A DNA stretch of 40,786 nucleotides, taken from contig SYMJ01000241.1 in NCBI GenBank assembly GCA_005805505.1, positions 1 through 40,786 of the forward strand. The letters run 5' to 3'. Every line of letters starts with the position of its first letter. Position 1 is the stretch's first letter. This stretch comes from Verrucomicrobiales bacterium. GTDB taxonomy: Bacteria; Verrucomicrobiota; Verrucomicrobiia; Limisphaerales; UBA9464. The position numbers and the translations under genes were made by a program. Below are positions 27,177 through 37,090 of this stretch, piece after piece. The notes under the pieces were generated by a model. The model made no database searches, was not told the DNA's origin, and saw only the letters and a list, made by a program, of their open reading frames with translations.

Positions 27177-27218
27177 GCAGCCGGTGACCCTCCGCCCCCG
27201 CCGGAAGGTCACCGCTGC
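27177..27218. terminator. Candidate hairpin between convergent genes
   Basis: gcag-c-CGGTGACC...GGTCACCG-ctgc; arms 27182-27189 and 27207-27214; no T tract, so tentative. Confidence 0.35.
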
Positions 27219-27385
27219 AGCTCTGGCTTTGGCCGCGCCCGCCGACATTCCCTGAGCCCTTTTTTGTCAGTCCTGCCCCTCTGGACCGCATTGAGCGATG
27301 GAGGGCCCGCGGTTCCATCAGTCGCGGCGCAGTTCCCAACAACAAACTTAAACACCGTCGATCAAACACCGTCGACCGAGGGAAA

Positions 27386-28444
27386 TCACGGCTGGCGACG
27401 ACGCGGGCGGCTTGGGTTCTCTCCATCAGCACCCCCGCCTTTTCCGGAAGGTAGCGAGTAAGTCTCGGTGGCGGTTTGACCGTCCCCATCGGCCCAATCG
27501 AAGGTCACGGTCTGGTTGGTGTTCATGCGATATCGAAGGTGATGCGTTTGGGTAGCGGTCTTCACCTCGACATGAAAGTGATTGGAAGGACTGTGATCAA
27601 ACCCCGTGATCCGAGCCCCGCGCCACGGCTGCAGCGCCGGTCGCACCGGAAACGCCCGGGGCTGAGGGTCCACCTGTCCCTCTCGCTCAACGACCTCGCC
27701 GTGGAATCCGCCGTTGAGGTAGGGGTACTTCCGGGTGGCATGGTAATGGTAACCGAGGGCCGGAGTGCTGTGACCGTTGAAGGTATCTAGCGGACCCACC
27801 GGAGATCCATCGGGTTCGGTAAACCCGTAAATCCAATAGCCGTCGAGGGCGACGGCAATGGGCTGCCCCGGACCCACCCGCTCCTGCAAGTGAGTTGGAG
27901 CGATGTGGTAATGATAATCGTCGGCGCGGCCGCAGTGTCCGCCGAATTCGTCCAGCTCGCCGGCCAGGAGGGTGTCGGTACGGCCATCGTTCTTGATCGG
28001 ATTGAAAATCGGCACGCCGTTGACCGCCATCGCGATGGCCCCGCGAAAGAAATGGTCTTTGGCCGACAACGGTTGCGCGGCCGGCACCGGAAACCGCGGA
28101 ATCCTCCACGCATTGTCACCCACATAAGGCTGCGGCAAGGGCACCTGCTGCTGCCAGGCGGTGATGCCCACCATCATGCGATGATCGGGCATGCCATCGC
28201 TCTCCACGATCCAATGGGTGGCATTGGTTGAAGCACGAACCTTCGGACCAAACCGGCCGAACAAGCTCAAACGTTGAGCCTCAGCATCAGCCACCTTGAG
28301 CGGCAATCGGGACCGACGGAGAGAACTGCTTTGCGGACGCACGTCCCCGTGGGGTGTCTCGACATCGGAAAGGTCATGAGCCCAGAGGCCCGATCCACCG
28401 ACCAGCAGGGTCAGCAACGCAGTGAGGCAATGGAGTGGTTTCAT
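27386..28444 (-). CDS. Secreted YHYH-domain protein
   Basis: MKPLHCLTALLTLLVGGSGLWAHD signal peptide; DDYHYHIAPTHL and LGYHYHATRKYPYLNGGFHG repeats; FDHSPSNHFHVEV. Confidence 0.88.
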   Translation of the reverse strand: MKPLHCLTALLTLLVGGSGLWAHDLSDVETPHGDVRPQSSSLRRSRLPLKVADAEAQRLSLFGRFGPKVRASTNATHWIVESDGMPDHRMMVGITAWQQQVPLPQPYVGDNAWRIPRFPVPAAQPLSAKDHFFRGAIAMAVNGVPIFNPIKNDGRTDTLLAGELDEFGGHCGRADDYHYHIAPTHLQERVGPGQPIAVALDGYWIYGFTEPDGSPVGPLDTFNGHSTPALGYHYHATRKYPYLNGGFHGEVVEREGQVDPQPRAFPVRPALQPWRGARITGFDHSPSNHFHVEVKTATQTHHLRYRMNTNQTVTFDWADGDGQTATETYSLPSGKGGGADGENPSRPRRRQP

Positions 28445-28835
28445 GGAAAACATAACGAAGCAGTTTCGGCAACGACGCGGAAGAATCTCATTCAATGCAA
28501 CATCGCGGCTCCCTCGTTCTTTCCGATCAGGCAGGAAGTCCGGAAAATCGCTAACCCTCCTCAAATCTTTTTCCGAGGAGGTTTGAGCTGTAGAGGCGAT
28601 GCACGCTGTTGGAATTCCTGCCCAGTTCGACGTTCAACCCATGCCAAATTCTCGATGGAGGGAGTGGTGATCGGCCTTGTATGCACACGGAGTCATTCCT
28701 GATGTCCGACCGGAAGCCGATCCTCATCTCCAAGACGCAACCCATGCTGAAAGAAGCAAGTTGTGCCGTATTTTTCAGGCCCACCACTTCTGCGTGGCAA
28801 GACCCCCAAGGCCACCGCCACCATCCTCTCCAAGA

Positions 28836-30089
28836 ATGCGTGGACACGTGGTCATTGTGGGAGGTGGAGTCATCGGGCTAAGTACGGCCTATTACTGTGC
28901 CAAGGCCGGTTACTCAGTGACGGTCATCGATCGAAATCCGCCAGCCCGTAACGGCTGCTCTTTCGGCAACGCCGGCATGGTGGTGCCTAGCCATTTCATC
29001 CCGTTGGCCGCGCCAGGCATGGTCGCCTTAGGCCTCAAGTGGATGTGGAATCCAGAGTCCCCATTCTACATCCGCCCCCGCTTCGACCCGCAACTCTTCG
29101 AGTGGGGATGGCGTTTCTGGCGAGCCAGCACGGCCGCACGGGTCCAGAAGGCCGCGCCGCTGCTCCGGGACATCAGCCTGGCCAGCCGGGCGGCGTTCGA
29201 AGAATTGGCGGCCCTACCCCACTTCGACTTCGGCCTCGTGAAAAAGGGCCTGCTCATGCTGTGCCGCAGCCAGCACGCCCTCGACGAAGAAGCCCATACC
29301 GCGACCCAAGCCCGCGCTTTGGGCATCCCGGCCGACGTCCTCGATGCCCGGCAAACCGCGGCTCTGGATCCGGCCATAACGATGACTGTGGCCGGATCGG
29401 TCCACTTCCCGCAGGACTGTCACCTGAGCCCCGACCGCTTCATGGCCGGCTTGCAACACGAACTCGAACGCCTCGGGGGCCAGTTCCGTTGGAAGGCCGA
29501 AGTGCGCGGCTGGCAAACCGAACACGGTCGGGTTCGAGCAGCCTGGGTCGACGGCGAAGCTCTGGAAGCCGATGAGTTCGTGCTGTGCGGTGGATCTTGG
29601 TCGCCTCAAACAACCGCCCAACTCGGACTCAATTTGCCCATCCAGGCGGGCAAGGGTTACAGCCTGACCCTCCGAAACCCCCGGGAATTGCCGAACCTTT
29701 GCTCCATTTTCACCGAAGCCCGGGTGGCCATCACCCCCATGAACGGCCAGCTTCGCTTTGGGGGAACCATGGAAATTGGAGGCCTCAACGACACCATCAA
29801 CCCGGTCCGAGTCCGGGGCATTATCAAGTCGGTGCCGAAGTATTTTCCGCGATTCGAGGAAAGCGATTTTGAGGGTATCGAACCGTGGTTCGGCCTGCGC
29901 CCGGTGCCTCCGGATGGGCTCCCCTACATCGGTCGAACAAAGCGACTGGCCAATCTCTCCCTAGCCACCGGACACGGCATGATGGGTATCAGCTTGGCTC
30001 CCATCACGGGACAGCTCATCGCTGACACCCTCACCGGGGCTCGGCCTCGCTTCGACCTATCGCTCCTCTCACCCGATCGGCATTCCTGA
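28836..30089 (+). CDS. FAD-dependent D-amino-acid dehydrogenase-like oxidoreductase (DadA family)
   Basis: MRGHVVIVGGGVIGLSTAYYCAKAGYSVTVIDRNPPARNGCSFGNAGMV Rossmann/DadA N-terminus; WFGLRPVPPDGLPYIGRTKRLANLSLATGHGMMGISLAPITGQLIAD. Confidence 0.9.
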   Translation: MRGHVVIVGGGVIGLSTAYYCAKAGYSVTVIDRNPPARNGCSFGNAGMVVPSHFIPLAAPGMVALGLKWMWNPESPFYIRPRFDPQLFEWGWRFWRASTAARVQKAAPLLRDISLASRAAFEELAALPHFDFGLVKKGLLMLCRSQHALDEEAHTATQARALGIPADVLDARQTAALDPAITMTVAGSVHFPQDCHLSPDRFMAGLQHELERLGGQFRWKAEVRGWQTEHGRVRAAWVDGEALEADEFVLCGGSWSPQTTAQLGLNLPIQAGKGYSLTLRNPRELPNLCSIFTEARVAITPMNGQLRFGGTMEIGGLNDTINPVRVRGIIKSVPKYFPRFEESDFEGIEPWFGLRPVPPDGLPYIGRTKRLANLSLATGHGMMGISLAPITGQLIADTLTGARPRFDLSLLSPDRHS

Positions 30090-30201
30090 TGAGGTTTTTG
30101 GACGAGGGTTTTTGAACGATGGGTCTGGAGAAGTGGATCGAATCGGTGGATCAGATGGGGCAAAGCGGATGGGTTAAAAACACGATGGGTTAAAAACGGA
30201 C

Positions 30202-30228
30202 GGGGGCCGGCCTTTTGAGCCGACCCCC
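30202..30228 (-). terminator. Candidate bidirectional/minus-strand terminator hairpin
   Basis: GGGGGcCGGCcttttgaGCCGaCCCCC; on the minus strand it is followed by CGTCCGTTTTTAA. Confidence 0.4.
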
Positions 30229-30433
30229 AAGTGACGGAAGCAATTACGCCTTCACTCTAGGCGCTATAACCACGACGAGGCAAACACCCAACCCCTACCC
30301 GCGCCCCGCCGTCAGCACGCTTCCTTTGCCAACCCTTAGCGGATAGTTACCAACCACCTACTCCGACTCGGAAACTTCCGGATTGCTCAAAGTATTTTAA
30401 GAAATCTCGGCCGGAGCCTAAAGCTCTGGAAAA

Positions 30434-31072
30434 TCACCGAACAGCCGGCTCAGAAATCCTCAACATAACCTCATTCCGCCGAAGAACCGAGGGGGTCCAA
30501 GGCGGGTCGAAGTAGCCATACACCGGCATAGCATCGACGACCGAAAGCCCCCGAGCCGCCAGCCAGGCCTGCAATTCACCCAGAACTGCCACCTCCCGCT
30601 CGGAGGACCGGGTTCCGCGGAACCGATAAATAGCAAACCGGCCGGCCGAAACCTCCCGTCGGCGCAAGGCCCCATCATTGGGCACAGGCACGGACGTCGC
30701 CGCCATCGCCTTGGGCATGACGAAGGCCATCACCCGTTGAGATGCCGGGTCGGCGGTCGGAGACCCAGCCATGTAGACCGGCGTGGTCATGGCGATTTTT
30801 TGCTGGGACTGATTACGCCCGGTGATAAATCCGAACAATCGACCGAAACTGCCGTCTGAATTGCCCATTCCCGACCCCATGGTGGTCTCCACCCATTGCA
30901 TCGCGGGATACTCCCGAATCTGGAACGCTCCATCGGACTCCAGCACCCGGTACGGAGCGGTTTCATATCCGGCCCGAATCACCTGACACCCGCCGGCCGA
31001 CACCAAGATCACGGCCAACAGCGCCGCCGAAGAAAGAGCAATCCACTGGGTCTTCATGAGTTTCATCTTCAA
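30434..31072 (-). CDS. SOUL-family heme-binding-like lipoprotein
   Basis: Lipobox-like VSAGGC; YETAPYRVLESDGAFQIREYPAMQWVET and QQKIAMTTPVYM are SOUL signatures. Confidence 0.88.
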   Translation of the reverse strand: MKMKLMKTQWIALSSAALLAVILVSAGGCQVIRAGYETAPYRVLESDGAFQIREYPAMQWVETTMGSGMGNSDGSFGRLFGFITGRNQSQQKIAMTTPVYMAGSPTADPASQRVMAFVMPKAMAATSVPVPNDGALRRREVSAGRFAIYRFRGTRSSEREVAVLGELQAWLAARGLSVVDAMPVYGYFDPPWTPSVLRRNEVMLRISEPAVR

Positions 31073-31144
31073 CCGGGATCGGTCAAACGCAACTGCGACG
31101 CAGTCCGTTACGCCCCCTCCCTCCCGGCCGTGGGCAGGCTTATT

Positions 31145-32590
31145 TCAGGCCAAAACCGCTCGAATCACCTCTCCGTGGACATCGGTCAAACGGCGATTTG
31201 CCCCCTGGTGAAGGACATTCAGTCGCTCGTGGTTCAGACCCAACAAGTGCAATGCCGTGGCGTGAAAATCATAGGTGGTGGTGATGTCACGGGCCGCCTT
31301 CCAAGACCACTCATCGCTTTGGCCGTAAGACACTCCCGGGCGCACCCCCGCCCCAGCCATCCAACCGACGAAGGTCCCACCATTGTGATCGCGACCTTCA
31401 CTGCTCTGGGCAAAAGGCATCCGTCCAAATTCCGTGTTCCAGAGGACCAAGGTGTCTTCGAGCAACCCGCAAGACCTAAGGTCCTGAAGAAGTCCGGCAA
31501 TCGGAAGATCCGTCGACGCGCACATGGGCGGGAGTTCCTTAGCCATATTGGCATGGTTGTCCCAATTGCCCGTGGGCCCACCGGTACCACTCCAAACTTG
31601 AACGAAGCGAACCCCGCGCTCCACCAACCGACGGGCCATCAGGCAACGGCGACCAAACTCCTCAGATTCAGGGCGATCCATGCCATAAAGCCGGCGAGTG
31701 GCCGGACTTTCTACGCTCAAATCGAAGGCCTCCGGCGCACTCAATTGCATGCGGGCAGCCAACTCGTAGGCTTGGATTCGAGCTTCTAAACGCGGATCTG
31801 AATCATTGGACTCGAGGTGCCGGCGATTCCACTGTTGGAGCAAGGTCAACCCTTCGCGACTGGCCTCCGGCGTGACGCTCAGAGCGGAGGCGGGTGGCCT
31901 CAGATAAGCCATCGGGGACGGGTTGCCTGCATGAATGAGGGTTCCCTGATGAGCCACGGGCAGAAATCCCGCCGAGAAATTGCCCCGCTGATTGTACGGG
32001 AGCCCTTTGGTGTCTGGCAGCACCACGAAGCCCGGAAGGTTGTCGGCCTCGCTGCCCAGGGCATAGCCGACCCAGGCCCCGAAGGCGGGGAATCCGGGCA
32101 ACAAAGACCCGGTGTTCATAAGGTAACTGGCCGGCCCGTGGACATTGGTCCGAGACTGCATGGCCATCAGGAAGGCTATGTCATCCACGCATCGCGCCAG
32201 GTTCGGCATCAGGTCGCTGACCCAGCGCCCACTCTGGCCGTGCTGCCGCAGAGGGACCGGCGGTTTGAGCACCTTACCCGGTTCACTGGTTGGGGCCTCG
32301 ATCCGCACACTAGAACCAGGATCGAAGGGTTGACCGGCCCGACGGAACAACTCCGGTTTGTGATCAAAGAGGTCCATCTGGCTGGCCCCGCCATTCATGA
32401 ACAATTGGATCACCCGCTTGGCTCGGGGCCGGTGGTGCGGACGGTGCCCCACGGCTTGAGGATCTAGGCGAGAAGCGTTGTCGCTGGCCAAGAGTTGGCC
32501 CAAAGCAACACTTCCAAAACCAGCCCCCAACCGACTAACAAAGTCGCGCCGAGAAACCCCGGGGCCCAGATTCAATCCAGTGGTGTTCAT
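31145..32590 (-). CDS. DUF1501 domain-containing protein (Tat-type leader)
   Basis: GVSRRDFVSRLGAGFGSVALGQLLA; IQLFMNGGASQMDLFDHKPEL; GRDHNGGTFVGWMAGAGVRPGVSYGQSDEWSWKAA. Confidence 0.93.
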   Translation of the reverse strand: MNTTGLNLGPGVSRRDFVSRLGAGFGSVALGQLLASDNASRLDPQAVGHRPHHRPRAKRVIQLFMNGGASQMDLFDHKPELFRRAGQPFDPGSSVRIEAPTSEPGKVLKPPVPLRQHGQSGRWVSDLMPNLARCVDDIAFLMAMQSRTNVHGPASYLMNTGSLLPGFPAFGAWVGYALGSEADNLPGFVVLPDTKGLPYNQRGNFSAGFLPVAHQGTLIHAGNPSPMAYLRPPASALSVTPEASREGLTLLQQWNRRHLESNDSDPRLEARIQAYELAARMQLSAPEAFDLSVESPATRRLYGMDRPESEEFGRRCLMARRLVERGVRFVQVWSGTGGPTGNWDNHANMAKELPPMCASTDLPIAGLLQDLRSCGLLEDTLVLWNTEFGRMPFAQSSEGRDHNGGTFVGWMAGAGVRPGVSYGQSDEWSWKAARDITTTYDFHATALHLLGLNHERLNVLHQGANRRLTDVHGEVIRAVLA

Positions 32591-35262
32591 GGTAGGAACA
32601 GAAACTCGTTGCTGTTGAACAGCAGCCGGCAGGCGTTGGCCAAACCATACTGTTGCGCGTAGCGAGCCAGCGACTCCCTTTCAGAGGGCGTGGGTGGGCG
32701 ACCCCAAACCCAAGCAACGGCCTCCTCCCACGGAATCTCGCCTCCGCCCCCGATTTCTTTGCCACGGGCCTCCAGAGCCCGGGCCCAGTGCTCCGCCTGA
32801 CGAATGGAAAAGTCATGGTTCCACAAGGCCAGCGCCTGCTGAAGGGTCACCGAGTTGTCCCGAGCGGGCACCAGTTGATCACCCGCCGGACAGTCCAGAG
32901 CTTCCATCCAGGGATCGGGCAGCGTCCGGAACAAAAAGCGGTGCACGCTCCGTCGCCGACCCTCAGGCGCATCCGGATCGAATCGCGTGTAGTCCACCCG
33001 GGGTGTCACATGAATACCCGGCTTCAAGTCGAATTGACGGTCACCCGGCCCGCCCATCCTCAAGTCCAGTCGCCCACTAATGAGCAGCATGCCGTCTCGC
33101 ACGCATTCGGCGTCCAACCGAGTCCGATTCATCCGGCTAAGCCACTGATTCTCCCCATCGGAGGCTGCCGCGACCTCTGTGCCCACGGCGCCCTTCTGGC
33201 TGCTCTGGCGGTAGGTCGCGCTGGTGAGCAGCAAGCGGTGCAACGCCTTGAAGGAACCTTGGGCCTCATCTCGAAACCATACGGCCAACCAATCGAGCAA
33301 CTCCGGGTGGGACGGCGCGGCGCCCATGCGACCAAAGTCGTTGGGAGTATTGACCAAACCGCGTCCGAAATGGTGGAGCCAGACCCGATTGACGATGGAG
33401 CGCCAGGTTAACGGATTGTCTCGATGGGACAGCCAACGGGCCAGCGCTGCGCGCCGATCCCCTTCCTCGGATCCCTCTGACACCGCAAACCGGGAGGGCA
33501 GGCCTGCGATGCACGACAAGGTCCCCGGACCGACCTCTTCACGAGGCTGGGTAATTTCGCCCCGGTTCAAGCGGTGGATCGTCCGGGGCCGCAAGGACGG
33601 TTTGAGTCCCCCGTCGGGTTCAAAATTACTTGCGGCGGCGTAGACCTTCGACGGCTCGGGCAACGTAGCCAATTGCTCCCGAAGACGCTCCCTTAAAACG
33701 AAGGTCGCCACCAAGCGCTGTTGATCCCGGGTCCACTCCTTGGGCGAATGCTCGAGGATCGAGTCGATCTGGGCCGGCACCACTCGACTGGCCTGACCTG
33801 ACGCGTCGGTCACCGAGACACGGAATCGGCCGATCACATGCGACTCTCCATGAGCCTGGCGCAAGATCAGGCTCAGTTGGTCTCCAGGACGGGACTGAAG
33901 CGGTTCGGCCAACTCAAAGACCGCGCGGTGCGGTTGCCCCTCCTTGGGATGAATACCCCAGGCCGTCTTTTCTTGGCCGTCGATGGCATGAGCCGCCGTC
34001 CATCCATCCTGGTCGAAACTGGACGTGGCTCGCGCCCAACGGAGCCGCCGGGGTTCCGTGGCTCCCACAGAAAAAACCCATAATTCAATTTCGCTCAGGT
34101 GAAGATTCCCATTTTGCTCATTCCGACCCGGACCTCGATGGGGCAACGAATCGTCCGGCAAAAGTTCCAACTGAATCGCACTCACCGGACGCCCGCCGGC
34201 AGACCGCGTCAGCGTGTAAACGTCTCGTTCGGGCCGAGTTCCGCTGACCCGATATGAGCCGTCCGATTGCCGTTGGAGCGTGGCCTTGCCTGCCGAAACA
34301 AACGTCTGAGCCTCCCAGGTTGCCCAGACTGCAGGTCGCACACGGCGCTGGTCCGACCACTGCCGAACCTCGTCGCGAACCTGGGGTGATTCCAGCAAGT
34401 CCGCGTCACCCCGCTCCAACTGACGTTGCTGGTGCATCCAACGCTGCCGCCGGACGTGCACCGACGGGTCCCGATCAAAGACCCGGTTCGCGCGTTCGAC
34501 GCCAGAGAACACCGCCTGCAGGGCGTAATAATCCGACTGCGGAATGGGATCAAACTTGTGGTCGTGGCATCGGGCGCAATGAACCGTGGTACTATTAAAC
34601 ACCGAGAGGACCGTACTGATCATGTCATCGCGATCCACATACCGACCTAATTGGCGATCGAGCGTGTCCTCTCGAATGTCGCGCAGGGAACTCTCGTCCC
34701 AAGGGCCCGCGGCGATCATGCCTAGTGCGACGGTGGCCTCGGGGCGATCGGGATACAGCACGTCTCCAGCGACCTGCTCCTCGACGAAGCGTCCATAAGG
34801 CCGGTCGGAATTAAATGCCTCCACCAAATAATCCCGGTACGGCCAAGCCTGTTCGCGAATGCGGTCCTGATCGTGGCCGTGTGTCTCAGCAAAGTGGACC
34901 ACGTCCATCCAGTGACGAGCCCAGCGTTCCCCGTAGCGGGGCGACGCCAGCAGCCGATCGATCTCCCGCTCGTAGGCCTGCGGCGATGTGTCCGCCAAGA
35001 ATCGCTGATAGTCGCTCGGCGACGGGGGCAGACCGATTAAGTCCCAATAAATCCGCCGTAAAAGCGTCGACCGATCGGCTTCCGGGGAGGGCTTCAGGCC
35101 CCGCGCCTTCCATTGCGCCCGAATAAAAGTATCCACTGGCTGGAAAACCTCGGCCTCGGCCTCGGTAACCCGGGGCGAACGCAGTGGCGCGTACGCCCAA
35201 TGCGGTTCGACGGCCCAAACGGCCATGCTCGTCCAAATTAGGAGGATCCACAGGTATCTCAT
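32587..35262 (-). CDS. DUF1549/DUF1553 domain-containing secreted protein
   Basis: MRYLWILLIWTSMAVWA signal; LLRRIYWDLIGLPPSPSDYQRFL, RYGERWARHWMDVVHFAETHG; HCARCHDHKFDPIPQSDYYAL; LPSRFAVSEGSEEGDRRAALARWLSHRDNPLTWRSIVNRVW...FGRGLVNTPNDFG. 4-nt overlap with the DUF1501 start. Confidence 0.93.
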   Translation of the reverse strand: MRYLWILLIWTSMAVWAVEPHWAYAPLRSPRVTEAEAEVFQPVDTFIRAQWKARGLKPSPEADRSTLLRRIYWDLIGLPPSPSDYQRFLADTSPQAYEREIDRLLASPRYGERWARHWMDVVHFAETHGHDQDRIREQAWPYRDYLVEAFNSDRPYGRFVEEQVAGDVLYPDRPEATVALGMIAAGPWDESSLRDIREDTLDRQLGRYVDRDDMISTVLSVFNSTTVHCARCHDHKFDPIPQSDYYALQAVFSGVERANRVFDRDPSVHVRRQRWMHQQRQLERGDADLLESPQVRDEVRQWSDQRRVRPAVWATWEAQTFVSAGKATLQRQSDGSYRVSGTRPERDVYTLTRSAGGRPVSAIQLELLPDDSLPHRGPGRNEQNGNLHLSEIELWVFSVGATEPRRLRWARATSSFDQDGWTAAHAIDGQEKTAWGIHPKEGQPHRAVFELAEPLQSRPGDQLSLILRQAHGESHVIGRFRVSVTDASGQASRVVPAQIDSILEHSPKEWTRDQQRLVATFVLRERLREQLATLPEPSKVYAAASNFEPDGGLKPSLRPRTIHRLNRGEITQPREEVGPGTLSCIAGLPSRFAVSEGSEEGDRRAALARWLSHRDNPLTWRSIVNRVWLHHFGRGLVNTPNDFGRMGAAPSHPELLDWLAVWFRDEAQGSFKALHRLLLTSATYRQSSQKGAVGTEVAAASDGENQWLSRMNRTRLDAECVRDGMLLISGRLDLRMGGPGDRQFDLKPGIHVTPRVDYTRFDPDAPEGRRRSVHRFLFRTLPDPWMEALDCPAGDQLVPARDNSVTLQQALALWNHDFSIRQAEHWARALEARGKEIGGGGEIPWEEAVAWVWGRPPTPSERESLARYAQQYGLANACRLLFNSNEFLFLP

Positions 35263-35495
35263 GGGATACTGACGAGCATGCCCATCCCGGATCCGATGAC
35301 CAGCGAGGATCCATTCCTGACGAGAAAACCTCGGCTGAAAACAACCCAACCTACCCCCACGGATTGCAAATTGAAGCCCCCTCAGAGGGGGAGAAGGCCC
35401 TGGGTAATGCAGTCGGGTCCCGCCCCTCACTCGGAGTTCCACCGTTGACCCCTGCGCGGGCTTACTTAGCCTCAGCAGCCGTGAGCCGATTTTCC

Positions 35496-36557
35496 ATGCG
35501 TCTGTTGCTGGTGATGACTTGTCTATGGATCGGGGTAATGAATTGCCCCGCGCCCTTGATCTATCGACCCGGTGAGGGCTGGACCTACGAAGCCGTGGGC
35601 GCCGGGGCGGCCTGGCAACGCAAACGGGCCAAAGACCAATTGGTGGTGGCTCAAGAGGCTTTTGACGCTGGCCAGTACCGACTTGCCCTCAAGGCCGCCA
35701 AACACACCACCAAGACTTGGCCGCTTTCGGATTCTTCCGGCCGCGCCCAGTACCTGATCGGCCGCTGCTACGAAGCCCGGAAGATGGATGAGCGCGCCTT
35801 CAAAGAGTACCAGAAGGCACTGATCAAATATCCCAAGTTGGACAACTACTCAGAGATCCAACAACGCCAATTCGAGATCGCCAACCGCTACCTCGGCGGA
35901 CAGTGGTTCAAACTGTGGGGCTACATCCCCTTCTTTCCGTCGATGGACCGCACCGCCAAGCTGTTCGATCAGGTTAACAAGAATGGCCCCTACAGCGAAA
36001 TCGGACCCAAGGCATTGATGAACATCGGTGCCGCCCGGGAAAAGCAGAAGGACTTCCGCCAGGCGGTGCGCGCCTACGAGCGGGCCGCCGACAAGTACTA
36101 CGATCGCCCCAAGGTGGGTGCCGACGCCATGTATGCCGCGGGCATCGCCTGGAACCGCCTGGCCCGGCGCGCTGAGTACGATCAATCCATCGCAGGCAAC
36201 GCCATCAACTTCCTTAATGACTTCAAGGCGCTCTATCCCGACGACCAGCGGTCCGAGGAGGCCACGAAGATCGTCGCCTCACTGAAGACCGAGCAGGCCC
36301 GGGGCGCTCTGAAGACCGCCGAGTTCTACGAGAAGTACAAGCGCTACCAGGGTGCGCTGGTCTATTACAACGAAGCGCTCTTGATGGACCCGAACTCCAC
36401 GTTTGCGGCCCAGGCTCGCGAACGGATCGAATTCCTCAAGCCCAAGGCCCAGAAACAAGTGCGGCGGTGGTCCGAGGTCGATGCCCGCCAATTGCAGCGT
36501 GAGCGCGTCAACGCGACCAACGCACCCGCCAGCCAGACCCAAAAACAATCCAAATGA
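35496..36557 (+). CDS. Outer-membrane assembly lipoprotein-like TPR protein (BamD/YfiO-like)
   Basis: TPR repeats with AKDQLVVAQEAFDAGQYRLALKAAKHTTKTWPLSDSSGRAQYLIGRCYE...; ATGA overlap with the LptE-like gene. Confidence 0.78.
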   Translation: MRLLLVMTCLWIGVMNCPAPLIYRPGEGWTYEAVGAGAAWQRKRAKDQLVVAQEAFDAGQYRLALKAAKHTTKTWPLSDSSGRAQYLIGRCYEARKMDERAFKEYQKALIKYPKLDNYSEIQQRQFEIANRYLGGQWFKLWGYIPFFPSMDRTAKLFDQVNKNGPYSEIGPKALMNIGAAREKQKDFRQAVRAYERAADKYYDRPKVGADAMYAAGIAWNRLARRAEYDQSIAGNAINFLNDFKALYPDDQRSEEATKIVASLKTEQARGALKTAEFYEKYKRYQGALVYYNEALLMDPNSTFAAQARERIEFLKPKAQKQVRRWSEVDARQLQRERVNATNAPASQTQKQSK

Positions 36558-37090
36558 GCACCGCAGCCAACCCCACCCGCTGGTCGACCATGGCCTCCTT
36601 GCTCGCCGTGACCTTGGGACTCGTGGTCGGCTGTGGTGGTTACTCACTAGGCCCCAGCAATGGACAATCGGCGGGTGTTCGAGCCATTCGCATCGGCCAC
36701 GTCGCCAACGGGACCGACGAGCCCCGCCTGGCCGACGCGGTCAGCCACGCCCTCCGCGCACAAGTCCATGTCGATGGCACGTTTCGCTTAGCCACCCAGG
36801 ACGACGGCGACATTGTCATCACCACCGCACTTCAAAAATTCCAGCGCAATCCTCTGACCTTCCAATCGAAGGACATCATCGCCACCCGCGACTATGACGT
36901 TGTCCTCACGGCCCACGTCAAAGCGATCGAGGTAGGCAGCGGCAAGGTGTTGCTCGATCAGGAAGTCATCGGACGGACCTCCATTCGCAGCACGGCAGAC
37001 TTGGGTTCCGCCGAGCGTCAGGCCGCCCCTCTGCTAGCCGAAAACCTCGCACGCAACATCATCAGCCGCCTCTCCGAAGGTTCCTGGTGA
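36554..37090 (+). CDS. lptE: LPS-assembly lipoprotein LptE-like
   Basis: Lipobox-like LVVGCGGYSLGP followed by VRAIRIGHVANGTDEPRLADAVSHALRAQV...; typical LptE size and order. Confidence 0.78.
   Translation: MSTAANPTRWSTMASLLAVTLGLVVGCGGYSLGPSNGQSAGVRAIRIGHVANGTDEPRLADAVSHALRAQVHVDGTFRLATQDDGDIVITTALQKFQRNPLTFQSKDIIATRDYDVVLTAHVKAIEVGSGKVLLDQEVIGRTSIRSTADLGSAERQAAPLLAENLARNIISRLSEGSW

Noticed and set aside
26638-27489. 283-aa minus-strand ORF
   Set aside because: Antisense to the nitroreductase gene and overlaps the YHYH gene 3' end; no motif support.
28836-30089. PuuB-type oxidase completing a putrescine pathway with the GS operon
   Set aside because: It is 10 kb away, on the opposite strand, and looks like DadA-type D-amino-acid dehydrogenase.
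32587-35262. Cytochrome c call based on the CARCH motif
   Set aside because: HCARCHDHKFDP is a conserved feature inside DUF1549/1553 proteins; a single internal CxxCH is not enough to claim covalent haem.
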